Of a stretch of 64,000 nucleotides of DNA, positions 41,749 to 50,816 are shown piece after piece (positions within the stretch are counted from its first letter, which is position 1; every line of letters begins with the position of its first letter). The notes under the pieces are model-generated. The model saw nothing but the letters and a program-made list of their open reading frames with translations. It was not told the origin of the DNA and searched no databases. A program made the position numbers and the translations under genes. The DNA comes from Curtobacterium flaccumfaciens (GTDB lineage Bacteria > Actinomycetota > Actinomycetes > Actinomycetales > Microbacteriaceae). Where the stretch lies: the NCBI RefSeq assembly GCF_013359815.1, contig NZ_JABMCF010000039.1, positions 372,001-436,000 of the forward strand, in the 5' to 3' direction.

Positions 41749-42336
41749 CTACGGACGGGTGGGCCGCGGGTACGGGGTCTCGCCGCGTTCGAGTCCGCCG
41801 ACGAGCTTGGCGAGCCGGTTCGTCCGCACCGTGGCGTTCGGGGCGGTGGTGATGCGGTGCAGCACGGCGTACCGGTTCGTGGCGTCGAGCTCGGCGAACA
41901 GCGCGGCGGCTGCGGGGGCGGCGTCGAGTGCGGCCTGCAGGTCCTCGGGCACCGTGGCCGTTGCCGAGCCGGCGTAGGCGCGGTCCCACCGGCCGTCGCC
42001 CTTGGCGCGCTCGATCTCGGCGTGCCCGCGCTCCCGCATCCGCCCCTCGGCGATGAGTGCGGCGACCAGGCCGAGGTTCCGCTGCGACCACAGCGAGGCC
42101 TTCCGGCGCGGGGTGAACCGCTGGCGGTAGGTGGTGTCGTCACGCCCGCGTCGCTGCCCGTCGATCCACCCGGAGCACAGTGCTTCGTCGAGGGCCGTGT
42201 CGTACGTCAGGGTCGTCGGCTCCGTGACGCCCTTCTTGGCGAGGACGAGCCACACGCCGTCGGGTTCGTGCTCGTGGTCGTCGAGCCAGGCACGCCACGC
42301 GGCGACGTCCAGCAGCACCAGGTCGACGATGTCCAT
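41749..42336 (-). CDS. YdeI/OmpD-associated family protein
   Basis: A 195-residue cytoplasmic protein. GVWLVLAKKG, DEALCSGWIDGQRRGRDDTTYRQRFTPRRKASLWSQRNLG and PEDLQAALDA...FAELDATNRYAVLHRI are the YdeI family hallmarks. Homologues are stress-associated but of unknown chemistry. TACGAT (42343-42348, minus) lies six bases before the ATG (leaderless). Confidence 0.9.
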   Translation of the reverse strand: MDIVDLVLLDVAAWRAWLDDHEHEPDGVWLVLAKKGVTEPTTLTYDTALDEALCSGWIDGQRRGRDDTTYRQRFTPRRKASLWSQRNLGLVAALIAEGRMRERGHAEIERAKGDGRWDRAYAGSATATVPEDLQAALDAAPAAAALFAELDATNRYAVLHRITTAPNATVRTNRLAKLVGGLERGETPYPRPTRP

Positions 42337-42368
42337 GTGGTCATCGTAGGACCGGCCGGCCGCGCGGG

Positions 42369-42914
42369 TCAGGCCGCGCTGCTGCTGATCCGGGTCGCAC
42401 TCGCCCAGTCGTGCACCCAGTCGGGTACGGTCAGGTCGCGGTCCGCGCCACCCGCCGCCTCGAGCAGGTCCGCGGTCGGCACCGTCCCGCCGGAACGCCG
42501 CAGGAACCGGGCCTGCACCACGGCGCGGGCCATCACGGCACCCTGTCGCACGAACGTCTGCTCCAGGTACACGGCACGGTCGTCGACCCCGAGCACGTGG
42601 GTGCGGAGCTCGAACCGCTGGCCGAGCGTCAACGACCGCTTGTACGTGATCGTCTGCGCCGAGACGACGGGGTACCAGCCGTGCTCGGCCAGCGCGGCCC
42701 AGTACCCGGATCGGAGCATCAGGTCGAGCCGACCGAGGTCGAGCATCGACAGGTACTTGCCGTTGTTGACGTGGCGCAGCGGGTCGAGGTCGGTGGGAGC
42801 GACCCGGAACGGCGTCCGGACCTCGTCCCAGAGCGACGCCCGGCGGCGTCCACCGACCCGAGCGCGCAGACGGGTGCGCAGCTGCAGCAGGAGCAGTCGG
42901 AAGTACAGGTTCAC
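42369..42914 (-). CDS. acyl-CoA thioesterase family protein (hotdog fold)
   Basis: A 181-residue protein. Residues 1-30 are amphipathic and basic. The hotdog domain has PTDLDPLRHVNNGKYLSMLDLGRLDLM, in which HVNNGKY is the FcbC/YbgC-type thioesterase signature, and SAQTITYKRSLTLGQRFEL. It probably hydrolyses acyl-thioesters. The GTG start has a TGTGAT element six bases upstream, a poor match to the leaderless box. Confidence 0.87.
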   Translation of the reverse strand: MNLYFRLLLLQLRTRLRARVGGRRRASLWDEVRTPFRVAPTDLDPLRHVNNGKYLSMLDLGRLDLMLRSGYWAALAEHGWYPVVSAQTITYKRSLTLGQRFELRTHVLGVDDRAVYLEQTFVRQGAVMARAVVQARFLRRSGGTVPTADLLEAAGGADRDLTVPDWVHDWASATRISSSAA

Positions 42915-43037
42915 GTGTCGATCACACCAGTGCGCGGACCACTCGTGCGAGCACCTTGGAGGAACCTCACGAAGCGCGGGCAGCCCGGGTCACCGCGGAC
43001 CCGCTGCTCCCGACAACCGCCGGAGCGGCCGGGTGGG

Positions 43038-43274
43038 TCAGCCGGAGAACATCCCGCTGGAGGCGCTGCCACCCGGGTGCGCGGTCTTCGACACGCCTTC
43101 GGCCGTCGATCGAGCGGCGTCGGCCTCGACCATGGCACGTGACCCGGCCGTGGGGTCGGAGAAGTCCTCGAGGTCCGCGAGCGCTCGCCGCCGACGACGG
43201 TTCTGCACCTCGAGCACGACGAGCAGGGCGCCGAGCACGACGACCACGGCGATGACGATCCAGATGACGACCAT
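43038..43274 (-). CDS. small single-pass membrane protein
   Basis: A 78-residue protein. Residues 2-22 form one membrane helix (VVIWIVIAVVVVLGALLVVLE), followed by basic QNRRRRR and a polar tail with SGMFSG at the end. No family is recognised. It is divergent from the aldo/keto reductase at 43386. Confidence 0.65.
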   Translation of the reverse strand: MVVIWIVIAVVVVLGALLVVLEVQNRRRRRALADLEDFSDPTAGSRAMVEADAARSTAEGVSKTAHPGGSASSGMFSG

Positions 43275-43385
43275 GACACTCCCCCGAGCCCGGGGCGTCT
43301 GCCCCGTCCCTCGCAGCGTAGCGGTGCGGAGGCGGGTACAGCCAGTGCCTCCCGCCGTCAGGGGGACCGGGAGTAGACCTGCAGC

Positions 43386-44372
<987 letters not shown>

Positions 44373-44392
44373 GAGCGACCGGTTGACGGCCT

Positions 44393-44424
44393 GGAGGCCC
44401 GGTGCCAGCTGGCACCGGGCCTCC
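44393..44424. repeat. family A inverted repeat, copy A10
   Basis: A perfect 32-bp palindrome centred on AGCT. The inner stem is CCCGGTGCC/GGCACCGGG. Outside it, GACGG and CCGTC pair again after a 3-base mismatch. It lies between the converging reductase and FBP-domain genes. Confidence 0.92.
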
Positions 44425-44453
44425 CGTCCGTCGTCAGTCGCGTTTGCGGACGC

Positions 44454-44538
44454 GAGACGCCGGCGTCAGCGCGAGACGCCTCCGAATCCGGCGGCGTCTC
44501 GCTGACTCGGCGGCGTCTTCCGAGGACGCCGGCGTCTC
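44454..44538. repeat. nested GAGACGCC/GGCGTCTC palindrome cluster
   Basis: Outer arms GAGACGCCGGCGTC (44454-44467) and GACGCCGGCGTCTC (44525-44538) pair perfectly over 14 bp and are each palindromic at the centre. Inside, 44465-44480 pairs with 44493-44506 over 14 bp with a two-base bulge. The cluster ends in the stop of the FBP-domain gene and is unlike families A and B. Confidence 0.85.
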
Positions 44539-45019
44539 AGACCTCGGCGGCGAAGGACGCGGCCCGGACCTGCAGGTCCTCGATGCGCCGGAGGCGCGCT
44601 GCCTCGACGTCGTAGCCCTCGTAGGCGGGCGGCGGCAGCTTCCGGACGTTCCGCGAGCACTGGAAGTCCTGGCAGACCAGGGTGCCGACGGTGTTGCCGT
44701 TCCGTCCGGCTGGCCCGGACCGTTTCGCGCTGTAGAACGCGACGTCGTTCGGCAGCTTGACGTCCTGGCACCACGAGCACTGGGCACGGGAGCGGGGCGA
44801 GGCCTCGGCCTGCCGGAGCAGGATGCCGATCAGGTCGCCGTCCAGGGTCGGCACGACGGCGTACGCACGCCGCCCGATCTTCGGGTCGCGCCAGCCGAGG
44901 TAGTCGAGCGCGTCCCAGTCGAGCGTCTCGAAGTCGGCGGGCAGCGTGAGGTCGGACACCTCCTTGCGCGAGGCGTTGACGAAGGACGTGCGGAGGGTCT
45001 TCTCCACGATGGGGAGCAT
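44537..45019 (-). CDS. FBP domain (treble-clef zinc finger) protein
   Basis: A 160-residue protein of the actinobacterial FBP family, whose C-terminus resembles the zinc-binding domain of translation factor EF-G-binding FusB. The four zinc ligands are CSWC (about residues 81-84) and CQDFQC (about 115-120). DTDLAALDYLGW-like features near residue 35 (DWDALDYLGWRDPK) are also conserved. It probably binds ribosomes or EF-G and could modulate translation or antibiotic response; this is inferred from the family. Confidence 0.82.
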   Translation of the reverse strand: MLPIVEKTLRTSFVNASRKEVSDLTLPADFETLDWDALDYLGWRDPKIGRRAYAVVPTLDGDLIGILLRQAEASPRSRAQCSWCQDVKLPNDVAFYSAKRSGPAGRNGNTVGTLVCQDFQCSRNVRKLPPPAYEGYDVEAARLRRIEDLQVRAASFAAEV

Positions 45020-45187
45020 GGGTGATCGCTTTCGTGCGGGCCCGGGGCGTGCGGACGCACACCGCACCGGGCGGAGGAGGTCAGGGTTCGACGAGGGCGG
45101 CCGCACCCGAGGGCACGACCGAGGGTCTCACGCCCTGATGCCGGCGATACGGGCGCCGACCACCTCCTGGAAGCTCACCCGACCAGC

Positions 45188-45955
45188 CTACGACCGGGTG
45201 TCAACCCCGGCCCGGTCCGCCCGCGGTCGGTTCGGCGTCGCCGTGACCAGGACGACCGAACCCTCGTACGTCGGGCGGATCCGCAACGAGCCGTGCCGCC
45301 GGTCCCACTCCCCCGACTCGAGCGCGGTGCGGAGCGCTGCCACCGACCGCCGGACGGTGAACTCGTCGACCAGGCCCCACGCCGGGTCCGCCTGGCGCAC
45401 GCCGGGGTCGAGGAGTCGCTCGGGGCGGGCGTAGTACGCCTCGGCGAACCCGTCGACGCACGTGAACGGGATCGGCAACGGGGTGCTCGTCACGGTGTCG
45501 TCGCCGAGCGCGTCGGCGATCCGCGGCAGTGCGGGGTGGCGACGGGCGTCGGCCGCCAGCACCTCGGGCGCGTACTCGGCGAGCCAGGAGCGCTCGATGC
45601 GGTCGGGGTCGAACGTCAGGACCACGATCGGGCCCCGGGTGACCCGACGCACCTCGGCGAGCCCGCGTTCGAGGTCGTGCCACTCGTGCAGCGAGAAGGT
45701 CGACACCGCGGCGTCGAAGGTGTCGTCGGCGAAGGGAAGGTCCTCGGCGGCCTGCACCGCGGTCACGTCGCGGTCGGTCGGCGCGTAGGACCCGGCGGCA
45801 CCGGCACCGGCACCGGCCTCGTCACCCGCACCGACGTCGAGTACGGTCCGGGCATCGCCGAGGGCCTTCGCGACCGCACGGGCGAACGCGGGTTCGGGCC
45901 GGCGGTGCTGCCGGTGGTCCGCGTCCCCTGCTGAGCCGTCCGTGGTCCTCGTCAC
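45188..45955 (-). CDS. class I SAM-dependent methyltransferase with expanded motif I
   Basis: A 255-residue methyltransferase. SAM motif I reads TVLDVGAG, then an extra DEAGAGAGA and only then AGSYAPTDRDVTAVQ, an insertion of about eight or nine residues. The insertion is coded by three tandem GGCACC units at 45797-45817. Later motifs (LPFADDTFDAAVSTFSLHEWHDLERGLAEVRRVTRGPIVVLTFDPDRI) are normal. The expansion may impair cofactor binding or be tolerated as a loop. TAGGGT (45962-45967, minus) lies six bases before the GTG (leaderless). Confidence 0.87.
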   Translation of the reverse strand: MTRTTDGSAGDADHRQHRRPEPAFARAVAKALGDARTVLDVGAGDEAGAGAGAAGSYAPTDRDVTAVQAAEDLPFADDTFDAAVSTFSLHEWHDLERGLAEVRRVTRGPIVVLTFDPDRIERSWLAEYAPEVLAADARRHPALPRIADALGDDTVTSTPLPIPFTCVDGFAEAYYARPERLLDPGVRQADPAWGLVDEFTVRRSVAALRTALESGEWDRRHGSLRIRPTYEGSVVLVTATPNRPRADRAGVDTRS

Positions 45956-45993
45956 GTCCCCACCCTACGAACCCGCGCTGCTATGTTCGACGG

Positions 45994-46197
45994 ATGCTCG
46001 CAGACAGTGGTCTCGGATTCGTCGTCGTCCTGTACGCCCTGTTCGTGCTGGCGCTCGCCGTGCTGGCCGTCGCCCTCATCGTGCTCGTGTTCGCCGCGAT
46101 CCGTGTGCTGCGGTTGTCGGCGACGGAGCGGCAGCTGCGCATCGAGCGGATGCGCTCGCCGGAGCTGTTCGACGGCGACGTGCCGCCCCAGGCCTGA
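45994..46197 (+). CDS. small single-pass membrane protein
   Basis: A 67-residue protein. Residues about 8-38 form one long hydrophobic helix, followed by a charged amphipathic tail (SATERQLRIERMRSPELFDGDVPPQ). TATGTT at 45982-45987 lies six bases before the ATG (leaderless). No family is recognised; a membrane-anchored regulatory or division role would be a guess. Confidence 0.65.
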   Translation: MLADSGLGFVVVLYALFVLALAVLAVALIVLVFAAIRVLRLSATERQLRIERMRSPELFDGDVPPQA

Positions 46198-46242
46198 CGG
46201 TCCGACCACGGCGCTGACGCACCTGCCCGTCGGCGGGCCAGG

Positions 46243-47154
46243 TCAGTCGACCGACTCGGACTCGGACTCCGACTCGCGCAGGGCCGCGTACTGCTCGGCC
46301 CGCTCCGTCGCGGCCCAGCTGCCGAGCAGCGCGAGCGACCGCTCGGACTCGCTGCCCGGCTCAGCCGAGTACGAGAACAGCGTCAGGCCGGGGTCGGCGA
46401 CGAGGTCGAGCGCCTCGTACGACAGCCGCAGCTCCCCCACGATCGGGTGGTCGATGCGCTTCTTGCCGGTGCGCTGCATCCGGACGTCGTGGGCGGCCCA
46501 CCAGCCGCGGAACTCTTCGCTCCGGGTGGAGAGCTCACCGACGAGCGTGATGAGCCCTGGCTCGCAGGGGTTCGACACCGCGGCGGTCCGGAGCACGGCC
46601 ACGGCGTCCTTCGCGGTCTGTGCCCAGTCCGGGAAGAAGTCGCGGGCGGCCGGGTCGAGGAACGTGAAGCGTGCGGTGTTCACCGGGCGTCCGGGGCCGG
46701 CGAAGAGCGGTGCGTAGAGCGCGCGGCCGAGCTCGTTCGTCGCGACGACGTCCCCCCGCTCGTTCCGGACCCAGGCCGGTGCGCCGGTGATGGCGTCGAG
46801 CAGCCGCTGCACGCCGGGGCGCACGCGGGTCGGCACGTTCCGGTGCATGACCTTCGCGCCGGAGTTCGCCAGGCGCGTGAGGTCCCACAGGTGCGCTCGC
46901 TCGTCCTCGTCGAGCTGCAGGGCGCTCGCCAGGCCCTCGAGCACGCTGTCCGAGACGCCCTTGAGCGAGCCGCGCTCGAGTCGCGTGTAGTAGTCGACGC
47001 TCACGCCGGCGAGCATGGCGACCTCGTGCCGACGCAGCCCGGGGACCCGTCGGACCCCGCCGCCGAACGACGGCATGCCGACCTGCTCGGGGGTGAGCCG
47101 CGCCCGCCTGGAGGACAGGAAGTCGCGGATCTCGTTGCGCACGTCGATACCCAT
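46243..47154 (-). CDS. XRE regulator with MmyB-like ligand-binding domain (paralogue 3)
   Basis: A 303-residue regulator with the same architecture as those at 30301 and 32288. The HTH contains RRVPGLRRHEVAMLAGVSVDYYTRLERGSLKGVSDSVLEGLASALQL, and the ligand domain contains PAWVRNERGDVVATNELGRALYAPLF and FRGWWAAHDVRMQRTGKKRIDHP. It ends in the repeat RESESESESVD, coded by GACTCG-type repeats at 46253-46276. TACGCT (47161-47166, minus) lies six bases before the ATG. Confidence 0.9.
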   Translation of the reverse strand: MGIDVRNEIRDFLSSRRARLTPEQVGMPSFGGGVRRVPGLRRHEVAMLAGVSVDYYTRLERGSLKGVSDSVLEGLASALQLDEDERAHLWDLTRLANSGAKVMHRNVPTRVRPGVQRLLDAITGAPAWVRNERGDVVATNELGRALYAPLFAGPGRPVNTARFTFLDPAARDFFPDWAQTAKDAVAVLRTAAVSNPCEPGLITLVGELSTRSEEFRGWWAAHDVRMQRTGKKRIDHPIVGELRLSYEALDLVADPGLTLFSYSAEPGSESERSLALLGSWAATERAEQYAALRESESESESVD

Positions 47155-47199
47155 GCGACGAGCGTACGTGCCCGGGCCGTGCGTCCGGCAGGCACGGGC

Positions 47200-47212
47200 G
47201 GTACCCGTCAGC
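47200..47212. promoter_or_regulatory. 13-mer shared by MmyB-like regulator promoters, site 2
   Basis: GGTACCCGTCAGC lies 33 bases beyond the -10 box of paralogue 3; the spacing at paralogue 1 is 32 bases. The position, just upstream of the expected -35 region, and the exact match suggest a common binding site. Confidence 0.6.
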
Positions 47213-47246
47213 CGGTCAGGGCGCGGCGGGGCCGCCGGCCGTCGCT

Positions 47247-47362
47247 GACTGGTCACGACACGTCGCGTGCCGTGCGCCGTCCCGTCGCAACCTGTCGGCT
47301 GGTGGCGCCGCAGGCGACGGCCGGTGACCGCTCGTCGGCGTCTGGCGGGGTGTTGTGAGCGC
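47247..47362. repeat. 116-bp direct repeat, copy 1
   Basis: It aligns without gaps to 47451-47566 (offset 204 bp) at roughly 85 percent identity by eye, about 17 differences. The best conserved part is CCTGTCGGCTGGTGGCGCCG. It is non-coding; no frame is maintained and no RBS is present. It precedes family A copy A11. Confidence 0.85.
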
Positions 47363-47367
47363 CCGAA

Positions 47368-47413
47368 GCGGACGGGAGGCGCGGGGCGGCCCCGCCACGC
47401 GCCTCCCGTCCGC
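47368..47413. repeat. family A inverted repeat, copy A11
   Basis: The arms 47368-47390 and 47391-47413 pair over 23 bp with two mismatches near the centre. The inner stem is GCGCGGGGCGG/CCGCCACGCGC. It is flanked by the two copies of the 116-bp direct repeat. Confidence 0.88.
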
Positions 47414-47450
47414 CGTCTGGTCGCGTTCCGTTGCGCGACCGGCCGTACCC

Positions 47451-47566
47451 GACCGGTCGCGACACGTCGCGTGCCGCCCGCCGGGTGGTCGCGACCTGTC
47501 GGCTGGTGGCGCCGTAGACGACGGCCTGTGACCGCTCGCCGGCGTCCCGCGGGGTGTTGCGACCGC
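47451..47566. repeat. 116-bp direct repeat, copy 2
   Basis: Second copy of the repeat at 47247-47362. It is followed by GCGCCACGGGCTTCCCCCCG (47569-47588), which resembles a decayed family A right arm. The two units together suggest a tandem duplication of repeat plus palindrome. Confidence 0.82.
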
Positions 47567-47601
47567 CTGCGCCACGGGCTTCCCCCCGCTCTGTCCCGCG
47601 G

Positions 47602-48876
47602 TCAGGGCGCGGCGTCGGCCCCGATGCGCACGCGCGCGACGCGGTGACCGTCCATGGCGGTCACCTCGAGGCGGTGGCCGCCGGCCAGGACGACGTCACC
47701 GACCTCGGGGACGCGATCCAGCTGCACCTGCACGAGCCCACCCACGGTCTCGTAGTCGCCGTCGGGCAGGACCGGGCCGCCGTCCGCAGCCAGGTCCTCG
47801 AGCACCGTGGCACCGTCGACGCCGTCGTGCGCCAGCACCGACTCGTCGTACTCGGTGGAGTCCCACTCGTCGCGGATGCGGCCGACGAGGTCCTCGAGCA
47901 GCGCCTCGAGCGTGACCATGCCGGCGCTGCCGCCGTACTCGTCGACCACCAGGGCGATCTGGTGGCCGTCGGTGCGCATGTCCGCGATCGCGCTCGACAG
48001 CGACTTCGTCTCCGGCAGGGCGAGCACCGGCCGGACGAGCGTGGCGACGGGTGCCGAGGGATCGACCGGACGCAGCAGGTCACGGAGGTGCACGAAGCCC
48101 TGCACCTCGTCACGCCCGCCGGAGGTCACGAGGTACCGGGTGTGGCCGGCCGCGATGGCCTGGTCGGTGGCCTCGGCGACGGAGAGGCCGGCATCCAGCG
48201 TCGAGACGTCGTACCAGGGGCGCATCGACTCGCGCAGGATGCGGTCACCGGCGTCCAGGGCGCTGCGGGCGATCCGGCGTCCCTGCTCGTCGACGCCGGT
48301 GTGCTCGTCGACCAGGCCGCGGAGCTCCTCGGTGCTCATCGACTCGCTGCGGGCGTTCGGGTCGCCGCCGAGCAGTCGCACGACGGTGTCGGTGGACTTC
48401 GAGAGCAGCCAGATCACCGGCCGCATCAGCACCGCGAAGCGCTCCAGGGTCGGGGCGACGGCCATCGAGAAGCCCTCGGCACGCTGCAGGGCGAGGCGCT
48501 TCGGCACGAGCTCGCCGAACACGAGCGACAGGTACGCGATGACGAGGGTCATCAGCACCAGCGCGACGGCTTCGGCCGCGCCCTGCTCGAGGCCGAGCCC
48601 CTGGAACAGCGGTGCGACGTCGGGTGCGATCGAGGACGCACCGTACGCGGCGGAGAAGAAGCCGGCGACGGTCACGCCGATCTGCACGGCAGACAGGAAC
48701 CGGTTGGGGTCACGGCCGAGCTCGGCGACCCGCATCCCGCGGGGGCCGCGGCGTTCGAGCTGCTGCAGCTGGGATTCGCGGAGGGAGACGAGTGCGATCT
48801 CGGCGGCCGCGAAGACCCCGCCGACGAGCACGAAGAGGATGACGAGCCCGAAGGCGATCCAGGTGTCGGCGCCCAT
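47602..48876 (-). CDS. CNNM/CorC-type membrane protein (hemolysin family)
   Basis: A 424-residue protein. Residues 5-200 are a DUF21 membrane domain (GGVFAAAEIALVSLRESQLQQLERRG). Two CBS domains follow (about 215-335), with MSTEELRGLV, RPWYDVSTLDA and ALVVDEYGGSAGMVTLEALLEDLVGRI. A CorC_HlyC domain closes the protein (about 355-424). Members move Mg2+/Co2+ or other divalent ions, probably by Na+ exchange. It lies downstream of the M23 peptidase on the same strand with a 161-base gap. Confidence 0.92.
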   Translation of the reverse strand: MGADTWIAFGLVILFVLVGGVFAAAEIALVSLRESQLQQLERRGPRGMRVAELGRDPNRFLSAVQIGVTVAGFFSAAYGASSIAPDVAPLFQGLGLEQGAAEAVALVLMTLVIAYLSLVFGELVPKRLALQRAEGFSMAVAPTLERFAVLMRPVIWLLSKSTDTVVRLLGGDPNARSESMSTEELRGLVDEHTGVDEQGRRIARSALDAGDRILRESMRPWYDVSTLDAGLSVAEATDQAIAAGHTRYLVTSGGRDEVQGFVHLRDLLRPVDPSAPVATLVRPVLALPETKSLSSAIADMRTDGHQIALVVDEYGGSAGMVTLEALLEDLVGRIRDEWDSTEYDESVLAHDGVDGATVLEDLAADGGPVLPDGDYETVGGLVQVQLDRVPEVGDVVLAGGHRLEVTAMDGHRVARVRIGADAAP

Positions 48877-49037
48877 CAGCGGGCAGCCGCCTCGGATCGA
48901 CGACGGGCGGGCGGTCTGTGGGGATCGTCCATGCCTGTGAGTCTGCACAGGCCGACTGGGACATCACCGTGCTGCCGCTCGACAGCGGCTGTGGATCCGG
49001 CGTCGTGACGGGGAGCGGTCGGTGCGGGGCGCGGTCG

Positions 49038-50156
49038 CTACAGGGTGAGCGACCGACCGATGCGGGCTTCGAGCCACGCCTTCGGGTCGATCGGCGTGAC
49101 GCCGTCCATCAGGACCTCGAGGTGCAGGTGCGCACCGGTCGAGACGCCGGAGGACCCGACGAGCCCGATGAACTGCCCGGCCGCGACGGTGTCGCCGACC
49201 TTGAGCGGCGAGGAGCCGGGGATCATGTGGCCGTAGAGCGTGGAGACCTGACGGCCGTCGACCACGTGGTCGATGATGACCGCGTTGCCGTACGAGAAGT
49301 AGGTGCCCGAGACCCGGACCTTGCCCGCGGCGACGGCACCGATCGGCGTGCCCATGCCCGGGGTGAAGTCGAGGCCCTGGTGCAGCGACGAGCACGCCCC
49401 GCACGGTGCCGAGCGGTACCCGAAGCCGGAGCTCATCTGCACCGGGCCGGGGAACGGCGAGCGGACCGCGCCGCCGAACGAGACGGCGCCGCCCGCGGTC
49501 GCCGCGGTGTCGGCGGACCCAGCGGTCTTCGTGGTGACGGTCGAGCCGCCGCCGACGGTGAACCCGTCACGGTCGAACCCGGCGGCCGTGACCGCCTGGG
49601 TCACGGCGTAGTCCTGGGTGCGCACGACGGGCGCGATGGTCGAGGTGGCCATCGAGGTGCCGGCGCTCGCGTGGGCGGGCATCGCCGAGGCGGCGAACAT
49701 CGCGATCGCGGCGGCGGCGCTGGTGAGCGTGATGCGTCCGGCGCGGGCCGACCGGGAGGCCCGGGGTGCGCTGGCGACGCGGGTCACCTTGGGCGCAGGG
49801 CGACGGACGACCCGCTGGATGCGGTCATCGACGTGCTCGGTGGTGGCGCGTGCGGCTGCGGAGCGGCGGCCGGCCGGCTCGGTGGCCGAGGACGCTGTCG
49901 CGAGGACCACGGCCTGCACGGGCTTGGCGACCTTCGCGGCCTTCGGCGCCTTGGCCGGCTTCGCGGCCTTCGCCGGCTTGGCGACCTTCGCTGCCTTGGC
50001 CGGCTTCTCGGGCTTGGCGGCCTTCGCGACCGGCGCCGTCTTGCTGCGACGCTGCGGTCCGCGGGCTGCTGCACGCTCGGCCTCGAGGGCGGCGCGACGG
50101 GACAGGTGCACCACCGGGGTCTCCGGGTGCTGGTCGAGTTCGGGTGCAGTCGTCAT
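49038..50156 (-). CDS. M23 family peptidoglycan endopeptidase
   Basis: A 372-residue envelope protein. Residues 35-85 hold a Lys/Ala/Pro repeat (KPAKAAKVAKPAKAAKPAKA) before an internal hydrophobic segment (about 135-160) that is probably a signal anchor. The LytM domain spans about 235-365, with the first zinc ligands His and Asp in SSLHQGLDFTPG and HLH in GAHLHLEVLMDG. It should cleave peptide cross-links in the cell wall. Promoter bases at 50201-50222 carry an 11-bp direct repeat. Confidence 0.92.
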   Translation of the reverse strand: MTTAPELDQHPETPVVHLSRRAALEAERAAARGPQRRSKTAPVAKAAKPEKPAKAAKVAKPAKAAKPAKAPKAAKVAKPVQAVVLATASSATEPAGRRSAAARATTEHVDDRIQRVVRRPAPKVTRVASAPRASRSARAGRITLTSAAAAIAMFAASAMPAHASAGTSMATSTIAPVVRTQDYAVTQAVTAAGFDRDGFTVGGGSTVTTKTAGSADTAATAGGAVSFGGAVRSPFPGPVQMSSGFGYRSAPCGACSSLHQGLDFTPGMGTPIGAVAAGKVRVSGTYFSYGNAVIIDHVVDGRQVSTLYGHMIPGSSPLKVGDTVAAGQFIGLVGSSGVSTGAHLHLEVLMDGVTPIDPKAWLEARIGRSLTL

Positions 50157-50200
50157 GGCCGCCCACCATTCTGCACGACTCTGTCGCTTTGTACAGGCCC

Positions 50201-50222
50201 TTTCGTGATCTTTTCGTTACCG
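50201..50222 (-). promoter_or_regulatory. 11-bp-spaced direct repeat upstream of the M23 gene
   Basis: On the minus strand GGTAACGAAAAG is followed one helical turn later by ATCACGAAAGG. MtrA response regulators of actinobacteria control cell-wall hydrolases through direct GTAAC/GTCAC-like repeats, which this resembles. The match is by eye only. Confidence 0.45.
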
Positions 50223-50318
50223 AGTGCGCTGGGAGGCCTCTGATCACCACGGGCGGAAGCGTCCCCCGGGCCCTCCGCATCGGTACGGTCAGGGGAAAGC
50301 GACGGAAGGACCCGCACC

Positions 50319-50813
50319 ATGGCCCGATCGCCGCGTGAGCGGTACGGAACGGTCGACCTGGCGTCGGCCGACGTCGTGCTGGCCGGTACCCAGGAACTCC
50401 TCCCCGTGCTCCGGGCCGCCGCCGTGCGCGCCGGGATCGACGCTGCGCGGATGCGGGTCATCGGGGTCGACGACCTACCGGACCCCGAGGAGACGTGGGA
50501 CGCGGCGTTGGCCGTCATCGCGATCCGTCGCCCCGGTGACGACCCCGCGTTCCACCGGGCGCAGGCGGCTGCCGAGCTCATCGCACCGATGCTCGCGCCG
50601 CACGCCGTCCGCATCGTCGTCACGGTGTCCGGGGTGACCCGGCTCGCGCCGAAGCTCGAGCGCACCCTGACGTCCGAGGTCCTGCACCAGATCGATGCCG
50701 CGTCGGCGTCGTCCGGGTTCCGCCGGCCCTTCCGGCCGCTGCGCATGCGGCTCGGGCTCGCCGGGCTCCGTGCCGCCGGCGTCCGGGTGTTCCGCGTCTC
50801 GATCGGCGACTGA
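50319..50813 (+). CDS. hypothetical protein, alpha/beta
   Basis: A 164-residue protein with no signal peptide and no family I recognise. It alternates helices and strands: VVLAGTQELLPVLRAAAVRAG, ALAVIAIRRPGDDPAFHRAQ, VRIVVTVSG and LRMRLGLAGLRAAGVRVFRVSIGD. GGAAGGA precedes ATG 50319. It converges with the DGSGP-repeat gene four bases away. Confidence 0.75.
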   Translation: MARSPRERYGTVDLASADVVLAGTQELLPVLRAAAVRAGIDAARMRVIGVDDLPDPEETWDAALAVIAIRRPGDDPAFHRAQAAAELIAPMLAPHAVRIVVTVSGVTRLAPKLERTLTSEVLHQIDAASASSGFRRPFRPLRMRLGLAGLRAAGVRVFRVSIGD

Positions 50814-50816
50814 GGC

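Noticed and set aside
45128..45178. A 16-codon minus-strand ORF (VSFQEVVGARIAGIRA) between the methyltransferase and FBP genes
   Set aside because: It has a GTG start but no ribosome binding site or leaderless box, and its length is within chance expectation.
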